A stretch of 36,770 bases of DNA from an uncultured Granulosicoccaceae bacterium (GTDB lineage Bacteria; Pseudomonadota; Gammaproteobacteria; CALCKW01). Under the pieces are notes generated by a model. That model was not told the DNA's origin, did not search any database, and was given only the letters and a program-made list of their open reading frames with translations. Shown piece after piece: positions 1 to 7,063 of this stretch. How positions within the stretch are numbered: the first letter of the stretch is position 1; every line of letters begins with the position of its first letter. The DNA lies in NCBI GenBank assembly GCA_937925815.1, contig CALAMQ010000146.1:1-36770 (forward strand). The letters are read 5' to 3'. Both the position numbers and the translations under genes were made by a program.

Positions 1-874
1 CGACTCCGACGACTCCGACGACTCCGACGACTCCGACGACTCCGACGACTCTGACGATTCCGACGATTCCGACGATTCCGACGATTCCGACGATTCCGAC
101 GATTCCGACGATTCCGACGATTCCGACGATTCCGACGATTCCGACGACTCTGACGACTCAGACGATTCCGAATACAGCAATCTGACAGACGCCAGAGACG
201 CGCTCACTTTCGCGGCGACCACTGTCAACGCTCTGGGCTGGCTGGATAATGCGCTGAACCAAGGCGAAATGGGAACCCGCTACTGCCTCTTGGGCGGCAC
301 TGTTAGTTTGGCAAAAGTCGAAAGCGATACCGCCGTGACATTCGACCTCTGCACAGTGCAAACAGCGGACTACAGTCATTTACAGATTGATGGTTACGCA
401 ACGTCAAACTGTGTCGACCACAGCGGTGCCTGCGTCTACGACTTGGATGCGTTGCTATTTAGTAATGATTTCGAGTCACAAGCTTTGACCAGCCGCATTA
501 CCCGTATTGACTCGGGCGAGGACCGCCTCTACCACGGTGAGGCTCTCACGTTAGACCGGCACGACGGTACAACCCTTGGCTTTGACACCTTTGCCTTACA
601 CCAGAACACTGCGGAAATTCTTGGTTACGACGCCGAATTCCACTCTGCTGACGGGGACATCCTTGATATTTCGTCCTCGGACGATTTCTCACTCGCACTA
701 TCTGGCTGTCTGCTTGCAGGAACCTTAACGCTGACCGGTGACGACTCCGTGACCGTGACACCCTACCCCAACGGCAACCTGAGCGTGGCGTCCAGCACCA
801 CCACCGACACACTCAATTGCAGTGAGATCAACCCCGTGCAAGACGCAACATACGGCACACTCACCAGCAGATAA
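1..874 (+). CDS. Acidic Asp-Ser repeat protein, probably secreted (5' end outside window)
   Basis: The reading frame is open from base 2 to the stop at 872-874, so the start lies upstream of the window. It begins with 18 Asp-Ser-Asp units, then a Ser/Thr/Asp-rich region of about 234 residues with six cysteines. The segments CLLGGTVSL (from base 284) and CLLAGTLTL (from base 707) look like two copies of a beta-rich module, each followed by another cysteine. A highly acidic linker plus paired cysteines fits an exported or surface protein with disulfides, but the signal sequence would be upstream and is not visible. I do not recognise the family. The only downstream feature before recQ is an inverted repeat at 918-952. 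No function can be assigned. Confidence 0.75.
   Translation, partial: DSDDSDDSDDSDDSDDSDDSDDSDDSDDSDDSDDSDDSDDSDDSDDSDDSDDSDDSEYSNLTDARDALTFAATTVNALGWLDNALNQGEMGTRYCLLGGTVSLAKVESDTAVTFDLCTVQTADYSHLQIDGYATSNCVDHSGACVYDLDALLFSNDFESQALTSRITRIDSGEDRLYHGEALTLDRHDGTTLGFDTFALHQNTAEILGYDAEFHSADGDILDISSSDDFSLALSGCLLAGTLTLTGDDSVTVTPYPNGNLSVASSTTTDTLNCSEINPVQDATYGTLTSR
2..163 (+). repeat. 9-bp in-frame tandem repeat, 18 copies (Asp-Ser-Asp)
   Basis: Eighteen consecutive 9-base units encode Asp-Ser-Asp. They comprise five GACTCCGAC, one GACTCTGAC, ten identical GATTCCGAC, one GACTCTGAC and one GACTCAGAC. A diverged unit (Asp-Ser-Glu) follows at 164-172. The array reaches the window edge, so the true copy number is at least 18. 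Blocks of identical units indicate recent expansion by slippage or unequal crossing over. The unit is a multiple of three, so changes alter linker length without shifting the frame. Confidence 0.97.
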
Positions 875-917
875 GGCCAGCCAGTGCGTCGTCTAATGGC
901 GCGCTGAGACACGGCAA

Positions 918-952
918 CCTGTGGCGTGACACAAACTAGTGCGCGCCACAGG
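918..952. other. Inverted repeat between the repeat protein and recQ
   Basis: CCTGTGGCG at 918-926 is the exact reverse complement of CGCCACAGG at 944-952, with 17 bases between. CAC/GTG in the loop could extend the stem. No T-run follows, so it is not a classical intrinsic terminator. It lies 44 bases past the upstream stop codon and just before the proposed recQ promoter, and may be a weak terminator or operator. Confidence 0.5.
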
Positions 953-975
953 CACGACATCAAGGCAAATACGAC

Positions 976-1003
976 TTGAGCACCAGCGGCCACGCAATGT
1001 AAT
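976..1003 (+). promoter_or_regulatory. Putative sigma-70 promoter of recQ
   Basis: TTGAGC (976-981) and TGTAAT (998-1003) are separated by 16 bases. Transcription would start near 1010. A TTG codon at 1003 therefore cannot be the recQ start, leaving ATG 1030 or GTG 1066. Assigned by eye from consensus similarity only. Confidence 0.45.
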
Positions 1004-1065
1004 TGCGGGGTAAGTGGGCTGCATTTGGTATGATCAGCAGTCCTTTGCTGATCCAACGTTGCCCA

Positions 1066-2913
1066 GTGAACACCGAAGACGCCACCCTGAATCCGGCCTC
1101 GCAAGTGCTGCGAGATGTCTTCGGCTTTGACCAATTTCGGCCTCAACAAGCGGACGTCATTGAGCACCTGATCAGCGGTGAAGACGCGTTGGTCTTGATG
1201 CCAACTGGCGGCGGAAAAAGCCTGTGTTATCAGGTGCCGGCCCTGGTGCGCGACGGCCTCGCCATTGTGATCTCGCCACTGATCGCGTTAATGCAAGATC
1301 AAGTTGGCAACCTGCGACAACATGGCGTGGCGGCCGACTGCCTGAATTCCGCGCAAACACCAGAGCAAAACCGAGACACGCTGTCGCGCATCGAGCGCGG
1401 GGAAACCAAGCTGCTCTATGTCGCGCCCGAGCGCCTGCTTATGGGCTCAACACTCGCCTTGCTCGACCGTGTACACCTTGCGCTGTTCGCGATTGACGAG
1501 TGCCATTGTGTGTCGCAATGGGGTCATGACTTTCGACCAGAGTACGCCCAGCTCAGCGTGCTTGCGCAGCGGTACCCGAACACACCGCGAATCGCGTTAA
1601 CCGCCACAGCAGACCAAACAACACAGCGCGATATTCGCAACCGCTTATGTCTTGAGAACGCGCGCACGTTTTTAACAAGCTTCGACCGACCCAATATCCG
1701 ATACCGCATAGAGGCGAGATACAAAGGCGTTGAGCAACTGGCGCGCTTTCTCAAAGACGAACACGCAGAGGACACTGGCATTGTCTACTGCTTGAGCCGA
1801 AAAAAAGTGGAAGATATCGCATCAAAACTGGCTGATCGCGGTTTCAACGCGCTGCCCTACCACGCCGGTCTCGCCAGAGAAATTCGCCAGCGCCACCTCG
1901 AGCGTTTCCTGCGAGATGACCCCGTTATCGTGGTGGCAACAATCGCCTTCGGCATGGGCATTGACAGGCCAGACGTGCGCTTTGTCGCCCACCTCGATCT
2001 GCCGCGCAGTATTGAGGCCTACTACCAAGAAACGGGTCGCGCCGGACGCGATGGACTGCCGTCAACCGCGTGGATGGTGTACGGCCTACAGGATGCCATC
2101 ACACACCGACAAATGATCGACGAAGGTTCCGACCTCGGCCAGCAGCAGGTTGAACGCAGCAAGCTCGAGGCTTTACTTGGCTTGTGCGAGTCAACAGCAT
2201 GCCGCCGCCACATGTTGCTGAGCTATTTTGACGAAGTCCGAGACACCGGCTGCGGCAACTGTGACAACTGCCTGAACCCGCCTGAAACGTGGGATGCCAC
2301 TGACGCCGCGCGCATGGCGTTGTCTTGCGTATACCGAACCGAGCAACGCTATGGCGTCAACTACCTGATTGACGTCTTGCGAGGAGAAGGCGGCGACCGC
2401 GTGCGCCGCGCGGGACATGATCGCCTGAGCACATTTGGCATCGGCGCTGACATCACTGCCAACGAGTGGCGCGCTGTGTTCCGGCAATTGGTGGCGCTGG
2501 GATTTCTGCGCAGTGAGAGCTCTCGCATGGGGGCACTGATGCTGAATGAATCTGCACGTCCGCTGTTGCGCGGCGAGCAGCGTGTGCAATTGCGTAAAGA
2601 TGCAACACCTTCAACGTCAAAACGCCGCGCCGGTCGCGGCGGCAAACGCGCGGCGGCACCGGCTGACATAGACGAATCACTTTGGGCACGGCTTCGCGCA
2701 CTGCGGATGGAACTCGCAACCGTAGAGGACGTTCCCGCCTATATGGTTTTCAGTGATGCAACCCTGACTGAACTGGCCGCAGCACAACCCACGCATCTGG
2801 CCGAAATGCTCAGTGTGTCCGGTGTCGGCGACGCCAAGCTCGAACGCTACGGCGATGCCTTCGTGGGCTTTTTTGTCGAGTACCACCGCGATCAGGAAAT
2901 GCCCGCCGATTGA
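1066..2913 (+). CDS. recQ: ATP-dependent DNA helicase RecQ
   Basis: RecQ is a 3'-5' superfamily 2 DNA helicase acting in recombinational repair and at stalled forks. With the GTG start at 1066 the protein has 615 residues. It shows the Walker A motif TGGGKS (47-52), the DECH box (144-147), LTATAD (motif III) and the motif VI arginines in QETGRAGRD (about 321-329). The RQC zinc cysteines fall at 379, 396, 399 and 402, within one residue of those of E. coli RecQ. A C-terminal HRDC domain begins near residue 540. I chose GTG 1066 because this N-terminus matches the family length; ATG 1030 would add 12 residues and is possible. Neither start has a strong ribosome binding site. The gene appears to stand alone. 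Confidence 0.96.
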   Translation: MNTEDATLNPASQVLRDVFGFDQFRPQQADVIEHLISGEDALVLMPTGGGKSLCYQVPALVRDGLAIVISPLIALMQDQVGNLRQHGVAADCLNSAQTPEQNRDTLSRIERGETKLLYVAPERLLMGSTLALLDRVHLALFAIDECHCVSQWGHDFRPEYAQLSVLAQRYPNTPRIALTATADQTTQRDIRNRLCLENARTFLTSFDRPNIRYRIEARYKGVEQLARFLKDEHAEDTGIVYCLSRKKVEDIASKLADRGFNALPYHAGLAREIRQRHLERFLRDDPVIVVATIAFGMGIDRPDVRFVAHLDLPRSIEAYYQETGRAGRDGLPSTAWMVYGLQDAITHRQMIDEGSDLGQQQVERSKLEALLGLCESTACRRHMLLSYFDEVRDTGCGNCDNCLNPPETWDATDAARMALSCVYRTEQRYGVNYLIDVLRGEGGDRVRRAGHDRLSTFGIGADITANEWRAVFRQLVALGFLRSESSRMGALMLNESARPLLRGEQRVQLRKDATPSTSKRRAGRGGKRAAAPADIDESLWARLRALRMELATVEDVPAYMVFSDATLTELAAAQPTHLAEMLSVSGVGDAKLERYGDAFVGFFVEYHRDQEMPAD

Positions 2914-3099
2914 CCGTGAAATTGGCATACATTTTTTTGCCGACCTCCAGTGATCGCTAGCAGACGACTGGACCAATGTTTGCTGTTCTCCCCTTAGCAG
3001 GACGAGGCGCAGTTGCCTCGACCAACAGACTTTGGGATCGAGCAGCGTGCAAGACGCAAGAACACACATCAAGACCAAACAGCCAGCTGGAGCGCAGCC

Positions 3100-3603
3100 A
3101 TGAGCCCGCGCACAGCGAAGATCCTATTGCTAGGAGCCCAAGGCGCTGGCAAAACGGCACTTGGGCGCCAGCTCAAGTACAAGCGTTTCTGGACCGAGCA
3201 GACAGAAAATGGCTTACCTTGGTATGACCTGACAGCTCTGGTTGACGGCCAAGCTTTTCCACTTGTGCTCTGGGACACCACAGCGGGACTGGACAATTCG
3301 CCCGAAGCCAAAGCATCGGTCCGTGGCGCAGATGCGGCACTGATCGTCGCCGACACCCAATGCCATTCTTCTGTGTCGCAAATGCTCGACACAGCGGCGG
3401 ACTTCAGAGATTTGCTCCCTGGCAGACCCGTTGCCTGCGTGCTGAATAAAATTGACGTGCAACCGCCGAGCGATTTACTCGTCAACAGCGCCAGCCGCCA
3501 CGCCGACTTTGTCACTTTCTGCAGTGCGCGAACCGGGCAAGGCACTGCCGCCACGCTGCAACGTATGGCCACAGCACTGCACAGGCGGAATACTTCGGCA
3601 TGA
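3100..3603 (+). CDS. Ras-like small GTPase, atypical switch II
   Basis: A 167-residue single-domain GTPase of the Ras superfamily. G1 is GAQGAGKT (12-19), G4 is NKID (116-119) and G5 is CSARTG (141-146). The G3 region reads WDTTAGLD (58-65): compared with the usual WDTAGQE it has one extra residue between Asp and Gly, and no catalytic Gln. The start at ATG 3100 has a good ribosome binding site (GGAGCG, 3089-3094). There is no membrane segment and no lipidation motif that I recognise. The stop overlaps the next gene's start by 4 bases (ATGA), so the two are translationally coupled, which suggests the GTPase works with that histidine kinase. Intrinsic hydrolysis may be slow, which is inference. 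MglA-type proteins are a possible relative, but the switch motif differs. Confidence 0.85.
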   Translation: MSPRTAKILLLGAQGAGKTALGRQLKYKRFWTEQTENGLPWYDLTALVDGQAFPLVLWDTTAGLDNSPEAKASVRGADAALIVADTQCHSSVSQMLDTAADFRDLLPGRPVACVLNKIDVQPPSDLLVNSASRHADFVTFCSARTGQGTAATLQRMATALHRRNTSA

Positions 3604-5081
3604 ACACAGCCCAGGCGTTCACGGACGAACGATGCACCAAGAGCGTTGCCTACGCTGACGCGACAGGCCGGGTGCTGTCTAAAGAAGGACCACACAGCCA
3701 TTGGTTGACGGTGGGTGAGCACTTGCTCGACAGCAACGTCGCGCTGATTGGGCAAGACGAAGCCTTTGACGCGCTCAAGCAAGACCCAAGCTCATTTTTC
3801 ACACTCACTGACATCAGCTTCAGTGCGCTTGACCAATCTCGTTTCTACACCATCACAGTCAAGTGGCTGCCAGAGCGGCAACACTTTCATGTTGAAACCA
3901 CCTCCCTCGAAGTTGCGCAAATCAATTCCTTTCGCGCAACACAACACGCTCGTGCGACCAACTACACCGCAGAGCAAGTCGCCCAAGAGCGCGAACATTT
4001 TCGCCACATCTACGAGCAGAGCCCGCAATTGGCCATCTGCATCGCGCGCGACGGGTCAGTGGTGGCAGCCTCTCACTTACTGCGAGACCGCTTCCTCACA
4101 CCTCGCTGCCAAGACTCAGAGACCGCACTGACGTCAGTATTGACGCGGGGAAAACTGTGGCAAGCGCTGTGGCAAGGCTCAGGATTAAGCGGCATGCCGA
4201 TCCGCGCGATCGACCACCACGGTCGCACCTGCGATCTGGAAGTGTCGGGGATAGCCGCGCAGCACCCAAGTGAACTGCGCGAAGAAGCCTATTTCACCTT
4301 GATGGACATCACTGAGCGCAACGCCTCTCGCATTGAATTGATGGACCGCAGTTTCGAGCTCGAGCAATTGAGTCAGAGACTCCAGGACTCAAATAAGAAA
4401 CTCGATCAATTCGCGTCCGTCGCAGCGCACGATTTGCTTGCACCACTGCGTCGCATTGCCGCCTTTGCCGATATGCTGCATGAAGAACTCGATGGCATCC
4501 AAGGTGACACCGTCACCTTTGCACTTGACGCCATAAGACGATCAGCGCACAACGGCCAGAAACTCGTCGACGACATTTTGCAGCTGTCGCGTCTGTCGAC
4601 CCTCGATGCCCGCATTGATGAAATCGCATTGAACGGTGTATTTGCCGAGGTCGCCAGTGAGTTCGACTACAAGCTCGCCGAGATCCAAGGTGAAGTTGAA
4701 TGCATCAGCGGGGACATCCCTGTTATTGGCGACACGCGGTTGGTCAAATTGATATTCAGAAATCTGATCAACAATGCCATCAAGTACCGCCAAAGCAACC
4801 GCAATTTACGCATCACGCTAAGTCAGTCCACCACAGGTGGCACGCCACACGCGCGCATCGAGTTGGCAGACAATGGCATAGGCATGGCACCCGAGGACGC
4901 ACAGACGGTGTTCGCGCCGTTTGTTCGCCTGTGCGAAAACAACCAAGTTCAAGGCCACGGCCTCGGGCTCGCAATAGTCCAGGAAGCGGCCATTGCCATG
5001 GGGTGGCATGTGTTTGCCCACGCGGAGCCCAAAAACGGCACGCGAATGGTTCTCACCGCCCCAACACCCAACCCACACTGA
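3600..5081 (+). CDS. Soluble PAS-domain sensor histidine kinase
   Basis: A 493-residue kinase with no predicted membrane segment. Residues 1-110 form an unrecognised, possibly PAS-like, sensor region. A PAS domain spans about 128-242, and a short coiled coil about 243-270. HisKA carries the phospho-acceptor His277 in AAHDLLAPLRRI. The HATPase domain has the N box around RNLINNAIKY (387-396), the G1 box DNGIGM (424-429) and the G2 box GHGLGL (452-457). The catalytic core resembles cytosolic kinases that work with separate receivers. Its ATG overlaps the stop of the small GTPase gene, and no receiver is fused to it. The convergent operon just beyond supplies a receiver-kinase and a free receiver, which are candidate partners. 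The input signal is unknown; regulation through the GTPase is inference. Confidence 0.92.
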   Translation: MNTAQAFTDERCTKSVAYADATGRVLSKEGPHSHWLTVGEHLLDSNVALIGQDEAFDALKQDPSSFFTLTDISFSALDQSRFYTITVKWLPERQHFHVETTSLEVAQINSFRATQHARATNYTAEQVAQEREHFRHIYEQSPQLAICIARDGSVVAASHLLRDRFLTPRCQDSETALTSVLTRGKLWQALWQGSGLSGMPIRAIDHHGRTCDLEVSGIAAQHPSELREEAYFTLMDITERNASRIELMDRSFELEQLSQRLQDSNKKLDQFASVAAHDLLAPLRRIAAFADMLHEELDGIQGDTVTFALDAIRRSAHNGQKLVDDILQLSRLSTLDARIDEIALNGVFAEVASEFDYKLAEIQGEVECISGDIPVIGDTRLVKLIFRNLINNAIKYRQSNRNLRITLSQSTTGGTPHARIELADNGIGMAPEDAQTVFAPFVRLCENNQVQGHGLGLAIVQEAAIAMGWHVFAHAEPKNGTRMVLTAPTPNPH

Positions 5082-5119
5082 CCCGATCTCTACAACACTA
5101 GGCCTTGCGTACAACAGAA

Positions 5120-5144
5120 AAAGGCTGCGCATTGCGCAGCCTTT
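5120..5144. terminator. Bidirectional intrinsic terminator
   Basis: AAAGGCTGCGC (5120-5130) pairs perfectly with GCGCAGCCTTT (5134-5144) around a 3-base loop. The 11-bp stem is GC-rich and flanked by an A-run on the left and a T-rich stretch on the right, so it can terminate transcription in both directions. It lies between the plus-strand kinase gene and the minus-strand receiver gene, both of which end here. Confidence 0.92.
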
Positions 5145-5167
5145 GTCGTTTTCTCTTGTACACCAAA

Positions 5168-5533
5168 TCAGGCCGCTAGGGCGGTCTCGATGTTGTTGAC
5201 CAAGTCGCTCGCGAGAAACGGTTTCTCGAGAAAGCCTGTCGCGCCGACATCTGTCGCCTGCTTGCGCAATCCTTCTCGACGGCTGGCGGTAATGAACATA
5301 AACGGAATGTGGTTGGTCTCAGGAGACTGACGTATCCGGTCGGCCACTTGGAAACCGTTGCCCGCGGGCAAGTTGATATCGATGATCACCATATCCGGTT
5401 GCACATCGAGCACTTGACTCTGCGCAATAGCCGCGTCATAGGCAAATGCAACGCTGTACCCGAGTGCGCGCAAACGCGCGTTCAGCGCTTTTGCAATATT
5501 GCGGTCATCCTCAATCACAAGAATTTTCTTCAT
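5168..5533 (-). CDS. Single-domain response regulator (CheY-like receiver)
   Basis: A 121-residue stand-alone receiver domain. The acidic pocket is Asp9/Asp10, the phospho-acceptor is Asp52 (in IIDINLP), the switch residue is Thr82 (FITAS) and the conserved Lys104 sits in EKPF. It has no output domain, so it should act by protein contact or as a phosphorelay intermediate. I chose ATG 5533, which follows a G-rich ribosome binding site seven to thirteen bases upstream and gives the normal receiver N-terminus (MKKILVIEDD). Upstream in-frame codons would add an unconserved 12-residue tail. It is 32 bases downstream of the hybrid kinase and probably co-transcribed with it. Confidence 0.93.
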   Translation of the reverse strand: MKKILVIEDDRNIAKALNARLRALGYSVAFAYDAAIAQSQVLDVQPDMVIIDINLPAGNGFQVADRIRQSPETNHIPFMFITASRREGLRKQATDVGATGFLEKPFLASDLVNNIETALAA

Positions 5534-5565
5534 TGGTGCATCCCCCCCAATTCGCTGATTCAATA

Positions 5566-6780
5566 TCAAGCGGCTTGTCTTCCTTGACGATCCACTGGCA
5601 AGGTGAAAACAAATTCACTGCCAACACCCAACTCACTGGTGACGATTAGTTCGCCCCCGTGCTGCAAAATCAACTGCCGTGCAATTGAAAGTCCGAGACC
5701 AAGTCCAGACCTTGCTTGCAATTCATCACCGTCTCGCTTGACTTGATACAAGCGATCAAACACCAGCTTTTGATCGTCGGTCGATATACCGCGGCCAGTG
5801 TCTTTGACCGAGAACCTAAGGCATCTATCGGCTTCGCCGAGGCCAACTTCAATGACCACTGATCCACCCTGATCGGTGAACTTCACGGCGTTTGACACCA
5901 AAATGGTCAACACCTGCATCAAGCGGTGTTCATCGCAGTACGCAGCTGGCAATTGCGTAGTACATTTAACATCTATGTCGAGTCCCGCGCTGGCCGCACG
6001 GTTAGAGAATTGGCGTACGATTCGATCCACAGCGCTAGTGGCTGACACCGCCTGGCAGTCGAGCCTGAAGCTGCCGGTTTCCAGTGCCACTGAATCTGTC
6101 AGATCATTGAGATGACCACACAGCGTGTCGCAGCTCTCGAGCGCCGTGCCAAGAAATTCCGACTGTTCGTCGTTCAATTGACCGACCACACCCTCGTGCA
6201 CCATCGACACGAACTCACGCAACGCCGTTAGCGGAGACTTCAGCTCATGTGAGACGCTGTGGTAGAAGCTCTTGATCTCTTCGTTTTGTTTTTGCAGCTT
6301 CTGGTTTGCGGCTTCCAGATAGCGACGGTGCGACACCACTTTTTTGCGCAATCGACTTTTTTCGACCGCGTTGCTGATCGCACGTCCCAGCGAGTCAACC
6401 GAAACACTCGCTTTTTGCAAGTAGTCTTCAGCGCCGTGTTTCATCACTTCGGATGCGTTATCAACTGTGCCGTAACCGGTCAGGACCACAACCGCTGGGT
6501 GCATATCGGGATTGATCGAGACCATTTGGTCTAAGACTTCAAGCCCTGTGAAATTATCAAGGTGATAGTCAAGCAGAACGCAGTCGAATTTCTCGTTTCC
6601 GTACAGCGCCAAGCCTTCTTGCGCGGTACTTGCCTCGACGATATTGAATACCATCGTCTCGTGCATGGACAGGCAGCGCCTGTAAATTCGACGGTCCATT
6701 TCGTTGTCGTCGATCATCAGGACCTTGATGGTCATCAAGTCCAGAATATCGTCGACGAATTCGGGATCACGAGTCAGCAT
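5566..6780 (-). CDS. Receiver-histidine kinase hybrid (REC-HisKA-HATPase)
   Basis: From ATG 6780 the protein has 404 residues. An N-terminal receiver (about 16-135) carries phospho-acceptor Asp71 (LLDYHLD), Thr101 and Lys123. A coiled coil of about 30 residues follows. HisKA carries His178 in SHELKSPL, and HATPase has DTGRGIS and GLGLGLSIA. It has no membrane segment. A kinase with an N-terminal receiver is usually controlled by phosphorylation from another kinase, so it can sit in the middle of a relay. The convergent PAS kinase and the downstream free receiver are the obvious neighbours. The start could also be ATG 6735, immediately before the receiver; a longer form from 6858 is unlikely. 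The 283 bases upstream, to the helicase stop, hold no gene and no promoter I can defend. Confidence 0.92.
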   Translation of the reverse strand: MLTRDPEFVDDILDLMTIKVLMIDDNEMDRRIYRRCLSMHETMVFNIVEASTAQEGLALYGNEKFDCVLLDYHLDNFTGLEVLDQMVSINPDMHPAVVVLTGYGTVDNASEVMKHGAEDYLQKASVSVDSLGRAISNAVEKSRLRKKVVSHRRYLEAANQKLQKQNEEIKSFYHSVSHELKSPLTALREFVSMVHEGVVGQLNDEQSEFLGTALESCDTLCGHLNDLTDSVALETGSFRLDCQAVSATSAVDRIVRQFSNRAASAGLDIDVKCTTQLPAAYCDEHRLMQVLTILVSNAVKFTDQGGSVVIEVGLGEADRCLRFSVKDTGRGISTDDQKLVFDRLYQVKRDGDELQARSGLGLGLSIARQLILQHGGELIVTSELGVGSEFVFTLPVDRQGRQAA

Positions 6781-7063
6781 TGAACCGGTTTTCTCTACCC
6801 ACGTTAGCCGTGGCACAGCCACTGGGGAACAATGACGTGAGGATGCCACATCTAGCAAAAACGCCTAGTAGGCGCTGCGGCGCACCCGCCAGACACCGCG
6901 GTCATCAAGCGACCGCACCCCCTATACAGCGGATAACAGAGTGCATTTCTTGAGAAAAACAGCGACTCCAACTAATGAAGAGCCGTAACTGGTTGAATCG
7001 GTGTTCAATACGCCATGCGGGCGACGGCCTATTGCACTCAGCTGGGACTTTTTCGGAGCCTCC

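Noticed and set aside
1003-1065. TTG at 1003 as the recQ start.
   Set aside because: It overlaps the proposed -10 element and would add 21 residues not found in the family; zinc cysteine spacing matches E. coli RecQ from GTG 1066.
2914-3099. T-run at 2932-2938 after recQ as a terminator, and a hairpin CGAGGC/GCCTCG at 3003-3020.
   Set aside because: The T-run has no GC-rich stem before it, and the hairpin has no T-run after it. They are too far apart to act together.
6781-7063. Gap between the hybrid kinase and the helicase: imperfect hairpin at 7006-7034 as a terminator of the helicase gene.
   Set aside because: The stem is interrupted by a mismatch and no T-run follows on the minus strand. 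No small reading frame there is convincing.
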